In this document: piece by piece, positions 48,601 through 58,300 of the stretch
How positions within the stretch are numbered: the first letter of the stretch is position 1
How the letters are laid out: each line of letters opens with the position of its first letter
DNA from: Trebouxia sp. TZW2008
Lineage: Eukaryota; Chlorophyta; Trebouxiophyceae; Trebouxiales; Trebouxiaceae
NCBI GenBank assembly: GCA_002118135.1
Contig: BDIU01000273.1
Location: 124,001-188,000, forward strand
Direction: 5' to 3'
Length of the DNA: 64,000 nucleotides
Program-made: the position numbers and the translations under genes
The notes under the pieces: generated by a model
What the model was told of the DNA's origin: nothing
Databases searched by the model: none
The model's input: the letters and a program-made list of their open reading frames with translations, nothing else

Positions 48601-51415
48601 GTCTGCGCAACACCTCGTTTGGCTTCTCTCTTCTATGAATGTTAAAGGGCATAGGCTGTTGCTTCTGCTTCACATCTAGTTTTGACAGTTGACATGAATT
48701 GTGCAGGGAGTGTTGAGGCGAGGGCTGCAGGTATCAGCCCTAAGGGAGTTTATCCTGTCTCAGGGTGCCTCCAGGAATGTCACCGTGCAAGAATGGGACA
48801 AGATCTGGGCCATGAACAAGAAGGTCAGTTGGCTTCACACCTTCTAAGTCTCTTGGTATTCCCAGGGGATTTGTTTGCAGTCACTTTCTATGTTTGCAAG
48901 GCTTGCTTTCACCAGTCTCATGTCGTGAGAGCCTTTTGCATATGCTGTGTATATTTTCAAAATTTTGCAAGCCATTGCGATGGTTTGATTGGCTTTATCA
49001 TGTGCTTGTGAAAGCTGTGTCTGTTGGCAGAAAGACGTCAAGCAGCACAATGACGACTTTGTGCGGACATGAGATATGCCAAGGCAACATTGACAAATAG
49101 TGAAGGATGCCATGGCATGAGACCAAACGACAAACAGCACTCAAGCTTTGCTTGCATCTCAACCTCCGGTCACCAAATCAACATAAAAGCAGTTTGCAGG
49201 TGATCGACCCTGTATGCGGCCGACACACAGCAGTCTTAGATGACAACATGGTGGCTCTAGATCTAAGCGATCCAAGTCTGACAGACGAGCCAGAGATCAT
49301 CATCATAGACAGGCATAAGAAGTTCCCGGGCGCTGGCAAGAAAGCAACCACCAAATTCAAGGTGAGGGCATCAGACTTGCTTTCCTTCAGCATATGTAGT
49401 GTTGTTACGTCGTTTATGTAGCTGCTACAAGACACATCACATGTTTGCACATTCAGCTACTCCAGGACCCAGCAGATGTTTCAGTGTTGTTTGTACAAGA
49501 ACAGCACAGATTGCATTGTTGCATTGCAGTTGTATTAAGACGGATCATTATGAGCACTTATGTCGGCCAGAAACGAGCCTACCAGCATTGTTGAGGAGCT
49601 CTGCATGGCCCATACTTTGCTGCCCTTTTAATGCTTCTAGGGCTACCGCTTTTCAACAAATAAGCTGTTGCCACTGTCCTGTTTGTACTGGCAGAGTCTC
49701 AGTAAAACTCGGTGCTCCTATCAGCAGGTCAGCAGCTGAACAAAATTTCAGTGTAACTGCAGTCGACTGATCTATCTGTCTTCTGCATTGCAGAGGGTGT
49801 GGATTGATCAGGAAGATGCACAGCTTCTACATGAGGATGGTGAAGAGATCACTCTCATGGATTGGGGCAATATTTGGAGCGGGCCCAAGACCTATGATCC
49901 TCGACAGACCAGCATCATCAGACGTAAGTTGGACTGACGCAACTTCAGGCAGTCGCCAGCAGTGACAAGAATGCGTGTACTTATGCATTGGTGTTGCCTA
50001 GACAATCAGTTGTTGGCCCCTGTGTCCTTCATTTCATATTGTTGTCCAAGCCAGGGTCCTGTATATCAAGACCTAAATGTGAAAATGCTTATCTTGATTC
50101 CACCTCGCTACTTGCTGATTGTTTGTTCAACCTACTTGTGAGCCAGTGTGACCCTTCCTGCATTCTTCATGAGGCATTTGTGCTGCACGTCAAATAAAGG
50201 CCGTGGTCTGTTGGTAGCATAATCACTCCACGACATTGCTGATGTAACCGCAAGCATTCTGTGTTCAAAAACGCTGCACATGCTTGTTTTGCCAACTGAT
50301 GCTTTCAAGTCTTTTCAAGCTGCACCATCAGGCATTGCTGAAGCTGCAGGACTGTTGGCTGCTCAACTACACCTGTGGGCAGTGCAAAACCTACTAAGGG
50401 ATAGCTGCATTGGCTGCTGAGACTGATCATGGCCATGAATTTACGGTGCAATGTCATGATTTTGTCAGTGTCAAAAAAGTGATGCACCATGCAGGTCTGC
50501 CAGGTGCCAGACTACGTCTGGATGGCAGCGTCAAAACCACCAAATGGAAGCTGCACTGGCTGCCAAGACTCACAGAGAACCCTCAAGACTCAGAGTTGGT
50601 TCCGTTGAGGCTTGTGGACTTTGAACACCTCATTACTAAGAGGAAACTAGAAGAGGGGGACGCCATTGAGGATTATGTCACCAAGCTATCAGTAAGCTGT
50701 TACGCATGGTGTGCTTGTTGTCATTGTTTGATTGATATTGAAGCTACTAGACGGAGATTCGATTGAGGACTGTGTCATCAAGCTGTCAGTGAACTGTGAC
50801 TGGCCTTATGTTGTGCTCGTCATGCTGGGCCATGCTACATCGTGCCGAGTCATTGAGGACGCATGCCAAGTCATGTTGCATGCCCTCAGCAAATGATCAC
50901 ACTGCTTGATAATGCTTATATGCAATGCATGTTGAATGCTGGACAACTGACAACGACAGCAGGGACACTAGACTTGTGACTTGGATGTTCAAGCAGCTTG
51001 ATGGCTAAGTTCCAGATCAGAATTTTATCATTGCACCTGCATTCCATATGAGGCGCTGGTTGTGGCTGTGAAGTGACAAAGGTCTTTCAAGTCACAAGCT
51101 CAGTTTGCCCTGTCCTCTCTGTGGCATGCCACTTGCGTTGACCATCCAGATATTCAAAGATCAAGTGTCCAACATCCAAAAAGGCAAAAGCTTGACCAAA
51201 ACACATACAACAATGCGTGACTTCTGTTGCAGAGGTGGGAGGTGAAAGCCTGGGGAGATGCCAACATGAGAAAGCTGCAAAAGGGGGAGGTGATTCAGCT
51301 GGAAAGGAAAGGCTACTTCATCATTGATCAGCCATTCTTGAAGGGCAAGCCCATGGTCTTGTTTGCCATTCCTGATGGCAGGCAGAAAGCCACTATACCA
51401 CCTCCTAGCCAATAA
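39617..51415 (+). CDS. Glutamate-tRNA ligase, cytosolic (eukaryotic-type GluRS)
   Basis: Charges tRNA-Glu with glutamate. Exons: 39617-39777, 39863-39962, 40041-40194, 40628-40822, 41186-41370, 42108-42281, 42669-42881, 44170-44262, 47839-48021, 48707-48823, 49200-49361, 49794-49923, 50495-50691, 51233-51415. They sum to 2247 nt in phase, 748 residues, near the 719 of the Arabidopsis cytosolic enzyme. The N-terminal GST-like domain (to about residue 190) includes [16 protein letters not shown] and WFDFLS. Class I HIGH is at about 233-236 ([12 protein letters not shown]), and the KMSKS counterpart LSKRK at about 460-464. [20 protein letters not shown] and the C-terminal beta-barrel anticodon-binding region ([36 protein letters not shown]) are complete. 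Intron 2 has a GC donor. Introns are swollen by exon copies, making a 12-kb gene. ATG 39617 was chosen from the family N terminus; 39497 is an in-frame alternative. Confidence 0.96.
41022..41290 (+). repeat. Ghost copy of the HIGH-motif exon of GluRS, offset 159 bp
   Basis: The start of exon 5 (acceptor, [24 protein letters not shown]) is preceded by a copy starting at 41027. That copy has a premature TAG after the DL residues and reads HICHAKA in place of HIGHAKA. The rest of the exon is not repeated. It is clearly non-functional. Confidence 0.9.
41337..41422 (+). repeat. Duplicate of the GluRS exon 5 end ([10 protein letters not shown] plus donor), offset 47 bp
   Basis: ATGCGCTTTGATGACACC occurs at 41341 and 41388, each followed by AACCCTAGCAAG and a GTATG donor. 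The short, nearly perfect repeat indicates a recent event. Using the second donor would bring an in-frame stop (TGA at 41385-41387) into the exon, so the first donor is preferred. Confidence 0.88.
41765..42190 (+). repeat. Three copies of the 5' part of GluRS exon 6
   Basis: Units resemble K(E)[21 protein letters not shown]: near 41786-41860 (decayed: [19 protein letters not shown]), near 41973-42045 ([22 protein letters not shown]) and at 42108 (in phase). The last two keep a pyrimidine-rich tract and the GAAAAG(G)AGGAG start. Confidence 0.85.
42450..42775 (+). repeat. Duplicate of the 5' part of GluRS exon 7
   Basis: The segment AATCATGGAAGGCATGGGGTCCAAGCA... to GCTGGATCAGCAACTGGCCTT at about 42452-42592 repeats 42669-42771. 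The upstream copy contains stops (for example TAA and TAG in the frame of the exon) and small indels. The GGCTGGATCAGCAACTGGCC block is identical in both. Confidence 0.87.
42780..43750 (+). repeat. Six full copies plus a fragment of the 3' part of GluRS exon 7, period about 142-144 bp
   Basis: The coding segment [19 protein letters not shown]...GSKYK with its GT donor recurs. The GATCCAG/GACCCAG block starts at 42822 (in phase), 42964, 43108, then a copy with a 10-nt deletion (about 43245), 43386 and 43529; a seventh, degraded 3' fragment lies at 43690-43750. Five of the six full copies are open across the segment and all keep AAG|GTA-type donors. Each repeat starts at an internal AAG|ATC that can act as an AG acceptor. 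Confidence 0.94.
44040..44262 (+). repeat. Duplicate of GluRS exon 8, offset 128 bp
   Basis: TTGCAGGT...TATGACTGTGCAYGCC and the TTTGTGGA.GCTCTTGAGGGT block appear at about 44040-44105 and at 44170-44225. The first copy lacks the end of the exon and shifts frame after THAQ; the second is in phase. Confidence 0.88.
44650..45770 (+). repeat. Four intronic tandem units of about 261-275 bp in GluRS intron 8
   Basis: The block CAGCTGTCTRTTRYGC.AC.(A/G)GCAATG starts near 44784, 45057, 45318 and 45593. The whole unit is repeated, including the CAGTACT-rich part, GACAGCTGAGT and the AATCACAA(C/T)TGGC-like segment. I see no similarity to an exon. Differences between units are numerous, so the array is old or relaxed. 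Confidence 0.85.
47220..47960 (+). repeat. Five copies of the 5' part of GluRS exon 9
   Basis: The exon start (E)[22 protein letters not shown] recurs with its TACTGG-type codons at 47242, 47402, 47617, 47766 and 47848 (in phase). Copy 2 reads [17 protein letters not shown] and extends to SRLSFIN; copy 3 reads [15 protein letters not shown] with a TAA later; copies 1 and 4 are short. Several keep a GCAG acceptor and a preceding T-rich tract. Confidence 0.9.
50640..50815 (+). repeat. Duplicate of the end of GluRS exon 13
   Basis: The exon end [16 protein letters not shown] with its GTAAGC donor is followed by AAGCTACTAGACGGAGATTC, which reads [19 protein letters not shown] at about 50750-50806. 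The copy lacks an obvious acceptor and the donor has changed from GTAAG to GTGAA. Confidence 0.82.
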
Positions 51416-51439
51416 GCTTTTAACAAGTTCACAGTACAT

Positions 51440-51537
51440 AATCATTGGTCAGCTGTTCTTGAAGGGCAAGCCCATGGTCTTGTTGGATATTCCTGATGGC
51501 AGGAAGGAAGTTACTGTCCCGCCTCCTAGCCGATGAG
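51440..51537 (+). repeat. Second copy of the GluRS last-exon 3' half, open and with its own stop codon
   Basis: About 10 codons after the stop of the main terminal exon, the segment [20 protein letters not shown] then RKEVTVPPPSR and TGA repeats the final 32 residues of the enzyme ([32 protein letters not shown]). It is open throughout and preceded by TTCACAG, a possible acceptor. It could be an alternative terminal exon only if spliced from inside the main exon; more likely it is a fresh ghost. Confidence 0.88.
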
Positions 51538-52324
51538 CCCAGTTGAACAGAAAAGAAGCCTGCGCTGTTAGGTTTCATCACAAACGCAGTCCTGCCATCT
51601 AGGCCATGGGCCCATATGCATACAGCTTGTTTATTTGGATGATGGACTGACTGTTGACTGTAAGGTTGACTGCTGTCTGTTACTGCGTTGCTGCAGCATA
51701 CAAGTCTACTTCAGCTTGATATCAAATGCGTATGTGTGTGAAGTTTTTGACAGTGTTGAAAAGTCTTCGCCTTGACACATGCTGAAGAAGGCGCTCCAGC
51801 ATCAACGCAAACGTCTTGCTGGTTTTGATGCCGATCCTTGTGTGCATGCGCTCTCCTGCAAACTAGGCTCACATCATGCATCGTTGTCTGTAGCACGCTC
51901 TGGTCATGACTTGAGTGATGGTCTGAAAGCAAGTGCGCAGAACTGCACCAACTAGCAAGCTTCAGAAGATTGCCCAGGTTTAGCACTGTATATCGCAGCA
52001 TCAAGCAAGCATTTGAGCCGCGGACAAACTGTTGATCTCATGATGCAGCTGAATGCTGCAATTTGCTGTTATTGTAAACACCCTCTGGTTTCAGAGCACT
52101 CAACTCACCGTTGCAGCAAGAAGACTATTCTGTGCGCGCCCGCTCAATCTCATGTCGAGCGTCTCTTCTGTCTGACATCGCCTCAAGAATGTGCGCATCG
52201 AATTTGCTTCCTACTTTGCATCGTAAAAGCATTCTCGGCGGCTTCACGGCCTCAAAACTGGGCGATGCTTCTCACTGCCTGGCTCGTGTGGTCTGATATG
52301 ATCCGCGTACAGTGATGACCTGGA
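51538..52324. other. Intergenic region between GluRS and the channel gene
   Basis: About 790 bp with no recognised exon. TGTAA, a common chlorophyte poly(A) signal, occurs near 51658, which would fit the GluRS 3' end, but a pentamer is weak evidence. The rest presumably contains the promoter of the next gene. Confidence 0.45.
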
Positions 52325-55300
52325 TTGAGGATGCTGTGCGTAAAACCAGTTCATTGCAATGTGGCTTGGCTGGGCGCACCAGCCATCAGACATCGCTTTG
52401 CGCTTGCATCTGCGTGTCGGGCACCTCAGTCAAACCACGGTCGAATCGCGAATACCAGAGTTTCATGCGGCCCAAGCAAACGCCCAAATAGGTTCAACCG
52501 AGTATCAGCAGATATTCTACAATCAGATCAAGTGCACGATGCTGGCTCGCCTTCGATGCATGTCAGACATCCGTCACCACATCCTTGGAAGCTAATACTA
52601 TCTTGCACCATGCTTGGCAACGTCCTGTTCTGCACACTATTCTGCAAGTCTTGGCCGCAGCATCCTGTGCTCAGACCAGCAAATGTGACAGCTGTCAGGC
52701 AGTTTCGGAGTCCAGCCAGACCCGACAAATCTGTGATGGCCAACTCCCTCAGTCAACACAGCTTTGCTAGCATCAGCTTTGCCAGCATTTTGAGCCATGC
52801 ACAAAGGGCACACATTACACAGATGCTGGTCTACCAAGCTCAGCGGGTATTCTTGATATCATCATGCATGTCAACATGTTGCATGTGCCATATCAACATC
52901 ACATGCCCATGTCACACAAGTGTCGTTTCAAGATTGCATGTCAACATGTACCTGTGATGTTTAAAAGTATCAAGGTCCTTTGAAGTCAATGCACCAACTG
53001 CATTGAGTGCAAAAGGCAAATCATTAGAGGCAACATGCAGTTTTTGCTGTTGAATGAGAAGTGTGAACTTACGCTTATCGAGAACCCCCTGCTCAGTTCT
53101 GCGGCGACCAATCTACATTCTAGAGCCTGTGACTGTTTTCACTATGCCTTCCTCTACCTGCATACAAGCATCATTTTGTGTAGTTATGCTACATGTTATG
53201 CTACTTTGCGACGCAATTGCGATAGCTGTGACTGCAATTTGGCTCTGCAGCTGCTGACAATGAACATCCTGACTAAGCTGGCGCCCGTCACCCTCCTAAG
53301 CCTTCCATTCATGTTGATCGGCTGCTGTCCTCAAATGTTTCTGTTGTAGCTGTAACGAACGTTGTGTTGCGCAGCTTCTTACAATGAACATCCTGACTAA
53401 GCTAGTGGCTGTCATCCTTCTGAGCCTTCCATTCATTGTGGTGGGAGGGACCCTGTACAAAAGAGCCTCAGGTGCTGGCTGGCGAGAATCCTTGTTCAAA
53501 AGCTATGTTGTGCTTTCAAATGTGCCAGGTCAGCGACATTCCTGTCATATCTGCAGATCTCAATCTGTTCAGTCACAGCTCTTCAAACCTGGTGAAATAA
53601 CAAGCAGCACATACGGCAGTATATGATCCTCGCCCATTGGCCTCTCTTTCTTCAATGCTCATATAAATGCGGCAGGTCAGCATTGTGCTTTCAGCTTTGA
53701 ATTGCTAACCTCAAGTCCGATTGAGAAGCAATCTCTATCAATGATGCTTTTTGGCCTGTTCAGAATTTCACTTCTGACATGTTCTGACTGCTTTGCTCAT
53801 CATTTTGGCAGGAATTGAACCCTTGACCAGTTCTGACCGCATTGCCAACTGTTGTGGCAAGAGTTGAACCCCTGACTGTTTCTTACCACATTGCTAACTG
53901 TTATGGCAAGAGTTGAACCCCTGACCTGTCCCAATTGCTTGTTTCACCTTTGTGGTAGAAGCTGACCACAGGTTTGTTTGTCACTGGGGCAGAATGGAAT
54001 GCAGGCAATGCACTGCTTGTGCTTGCACCTAGAAGGGTGATAGATCCTTACTAGAACGCATGTTGATGGCAGGCGATGATGCCTGTGGCAGGTGCTGATG
54101 CCAGCAGAGCCCAACTATAGAGCAGCTGTTGCCTCTCAGTCCATTCTCCAACTGGGCTTGCTGACTTTGGCTGTAGAATTTGAAGTGATTCAAAATAGCA
54201 TGCACTGTGACCCTTTGGGGCTTGAACCCCTGACCTCTCCTGACTGCATCCTTTGACTTTGTAGGTGCTGATGCCACAGCAGAGCCCAAGTACAAAAGCA
54301 GCTTTTGTCTCTTAGTCCCATTCTCCAACTGGGCTTGCTGACTTTGGCTGTGGTGTTTGAAGTGATCTGCGATGACACGCACTGTGACTCTCCGCGACTT
54401 GAACCCCTGACCTCTTGTTTCATGCTGTCATAGGTGCTGATGCTACAGAAGAACCCAACTATTGAGCCGGGCTTGTCTCTCAGGGCTTCTTGGCTTCTGC
54501 TGTTGCTTGTGTGTAGGTCTGCAGTGACGTGCATTGTGACCCTTCAAGAGTTGAATCCCTGACTGCGTCCTTTCACTTCATAGGTGCTGATTTGAAATGA
54601 CATGCATTATGACTCTCCAGGACTTGGATCCCTGACCTCTTCTTTCACGCTGTCAAAGGTGCTGATGCCACAACACAGCCCAACTACAGAGCCGCGCTTG
54701 TCTCTCACTCCTACTGGGTTTGCTGTTGCTTCTGTGTACGTCTACAGTGACGTGCATCGTGACTCTGTAAGAGTTGAACCCCTGACTACCTCCTTTGACT
54801 TTGTCACAGGTGCTGATGCCACAGCAGAGCCCAACTACAGAGCAGCTCTTGTCTCTCACTCAAGTTTCCAAGTGAGCTTACTGATGTTTGTTGTGGTGCT
54901 GGTTGTGGTCTGCAATAATGAGCGTCATTATTCTTCAGAACTTGAATCTTGATCTGTTCTGACTGCGTCCTTTCACATTGGCCTTTCACGTTTTGCAAGA
55001 CCTGTTATGACTGCTATTTATCATTGTGGCAGGTGCTGATGCCACAGCAGAGCCCAACTATAGAGCAGCTCTTGTGTCACATTCCATTTTCCAACTGGGC
55101 CTGCTGACTTTTGCTGTGGTGCTGGGTGTGGTGTGCAACGACATCTCAGCGGCTGTCGAATCCATTCAGTCAGGAAACTATGCTGTTGTGGAGTCAGGGC
55201 ACACAGTGATTCTGAATTGGAACAAGCTCACTATTCCCATCTTGAGACAGGTGAGCTTCATCTGTGGAATGCAACATTTTCATTGCAAGGGCACTGCCTG

Positions 55301-58300
55301 TTGCATTGAGATGAGAACCCAGAACATACATTATGATGTGCTATTGTGGAGTCAGGGGCCAAATAGTGATTTCTAATTTGGACAAGCTGACCATACCATC
55401 TTGAGGCAGGTGAGCTTCATCTGTCAAATCAATCACCTGAATTGCGTTGTCACTGCCCGTTGCATTGAGATTGGAAGCAATGACATACATCATGACACGC
55501 TGTTGCGAAATCTGGACACACAGTGGTCTTGCATTGAAACAAGCTCACAATCCCAATCTTACGTCAGGTGAGCTTGTCACGGTCTGTCTCTGTATACATT
55601 TTGACTGTTGCACCCAGAATCAGAAACGTCTGTTGCCAGTGTCATTGTGCACCATATCAGTCTGTTGTATGATACAGCAACACTGGCTCGACATCCAACA
55701 ACTCTCCGTCTGAGCAAGGCCAGCAAACATAAAATTGCAACCATATTCATTACCTAGGCTTGTCCAAGTGTGCACCAAACACTTAAAATTCTTTGTTAGC
55801 ATGTAGGTGACAGTGGCAAAGGCAGAGCAAGAGGAGGGGACTTTCAAGGACCATAGCAGTTTGTCTATCATTCACAACCGTTTTGATTTGATATTTAAAT
55901 GATCTCATGATCTGGACCATGCATGCAGATGGCGGTGGCAAAAGCAAAGCATCAAGAGGGCACATTTAAAAGCCCAATGGCTGTCCTGGCAGACAAGGAC
56001 AAGAATACGTTTTGACAATTCTCTGATTTGCATACAGATGGCAGTTGCAGAAGCTGAGCACCAAGAGGGCACTTTCAAGGGCCCTGTGGTTGTCCTGGCA
56101 GACAAGGACAAGACTGAGATGGACAGGGCGCTTGTTTGTGCAGGCTTGTAGGCATTGGAATTTTTCTGTGTGCACCAGACGGGGTCATAGCACCCCACTA
56201 GCAAGCATATTCACGTTGTTGATTGTGGTGACCCATGACAATGTGCATGCAGATGGCAGTGGCTAAAGCAGAGCACCAAGAGGGCACTTTCAAGGGCCCT
56301 GTGGTTGTCCTGGCAGACAAGGACAAGGCTGAGATGGACGAAGCTGTTGCCAGAGGCCTTCAGGGCCCTCCAAACTTTGAGGTTTGACTTCCCTGCTGAA
56401 CTGTTTGAGGCACTAGTGTTTTAACGTCTAACTAGCACAGCCTTTTGTCTCACGCACCCACTGCTGGTGGCCTTTTACTTTTTGATTGCATCTTTTGGAG
56501 GCTGCAAGAGGACGTTAGGGACTTCAAAACCGAGGTGTCACTGCTACTGGCCCTGCCCCTGCCCCTGCCCCTGCCCCTGCCCTGCTTTGACATGCTACGC
56601 CTTGCCTTAATCTGACATGGCAGCACTGATTGCATTTACTGTGTGAGGTGGAAATGGATGAAGTCGCCGCCAGAGGTCACAAGAGGTCTCTCAAGTTTGA
56701 GGTTTGATTGCACCGCCCTGTCCGCTCCACCATACCCTGTGTTTGCCTGCTTTGATGTGCTTATGCATGCCACGTGATTGCTTCTTCTGTTCACCTGCAT
56801 GGCCTCAAGCATCTACAAAGATGCCAATGCTGCAGATTTAACTCTTTGCATGGCCATGCAACAGCAATGAAAGTGAAGCAAACATAGTATCCCTGACATC
56901 TGCTGTGAATTACTTGCTGTAGACTTGCTTTTGTGCACAGCCAGGTCCAAATGATTGAATGACGCAAAGTTTTCCATCCTGACATTGACTAGTTATTTCA
57001 GCAGAACATCTTTGTCATAGTTTGTTGATGACTGGCTGTCCAGCTGAAATTCAGAGAGAGTCATGGGAGTAAGATACGCTCATGTTGACTTTGGTTGAAC
57101 ATAGAGTTTGGCATTTGTTTACATACAGCTGGCTGTCGCGCTGATTTCGTGGACACTTACCTTTTTTGTGTGCAGGTAATGACTCGCTCAGGAAACCCTC
57201 ATAGGATTTCTGATCTGGAAAAGGCTGCTGCAGGTAGGCTACAGCCTTGACTGATGATCTCAACCCCATACCTCATCTGAAATGATCTCTGCAAAGCAAT
57301 AGGCTGCAACAGACTCGATGTCAAGCTGCCTGCTCAACATCTTTTATGCATGCAGCCTGTTCGCATCAGTGAGGTTTCATGACCTTGCCAGCCTATCATG
57401 CAGCAGGACTGATATCATTGTTCAATTGGCCGCTATAAAGCTAAAAAATTATGTCAGCAAAATCCTATACATTTGTGTTTTCTTGCAGGGCAGGCCAAGA
57501 TAGTGGTGGTTCTTCATCCTGAAGAAGTACAGAACGCAGCAGCGCAAAAAGTGGCAGCTATTACTGGAATTGAGTCCTTGGGAGGTGGAGCCAAGGTGCT
57601 GCCGGGCTGTGCTGTGCTGCGCCGCACTGTCATTTGATTTCAAATGACATTGGGCTGCGCTGCGCTGTGCTGTGCCATGCTGTGCTGCGCTGCGTCTTAA
57701 TATTGAATGCAGATTGCATTGCACTGAGTTGAAGTACGACGTGCTGTGCTGCGCTGCGCTGCGCTGTGCTGTAGTATGAATGCATCAGCCTGCTGTGCTG
57801 CGCTGTGCTGTGCTGTGCTGTGCTGTACTGTGCTGTGCTGTGCTGTCATGTCATGTCATGAACTGTGTCTCTAGCTCTTTAGCAAAATTTCTATTGAAGC
57901 AAAGCCATCAATGCTACTTAGGCTTCATGCTATGCATGCTGTTTGCAGGCAGGGCAAAACGTGTTGATTCAAAATGGTCCTGAGAGCTCTGAGGGTGATA
58001 GCGTTCTAGCCATTGCTAGCAAAGCAGCTGTTCCTCAACACATGAAGCTTGCACTGGTCGAGATGAATGACCAAGAGCGCATGGACAGGTACGCCATGAC
58101 TAAGCTGGCCCCTCAGCTCAACCCTCAACTTCCCTTGAGCTCTGCAATGGCCAAACAGCCCTGTCCCCTACCCCCCCCCCTCTAAACGCGTCCCGCCCCC
58201 GCTCCCCCCGCCATCCACGGGGGCCCTGTTCTCCCCGCCCCTGCCTCTGCCTACACACTGATATGCACCATCTCTGTCTACCTGCCCAGCTTTGGCTTGT

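Noticed and set aside
52325..52957. A 210-codon open frame as a separate complete gene
   Set aside because: The first part looks like a targeting peptide and it directly precedes the channel exons, but the second half is Cys/Ser/His-rich without motifs. I kept it only as the possible N terminus of the channel.
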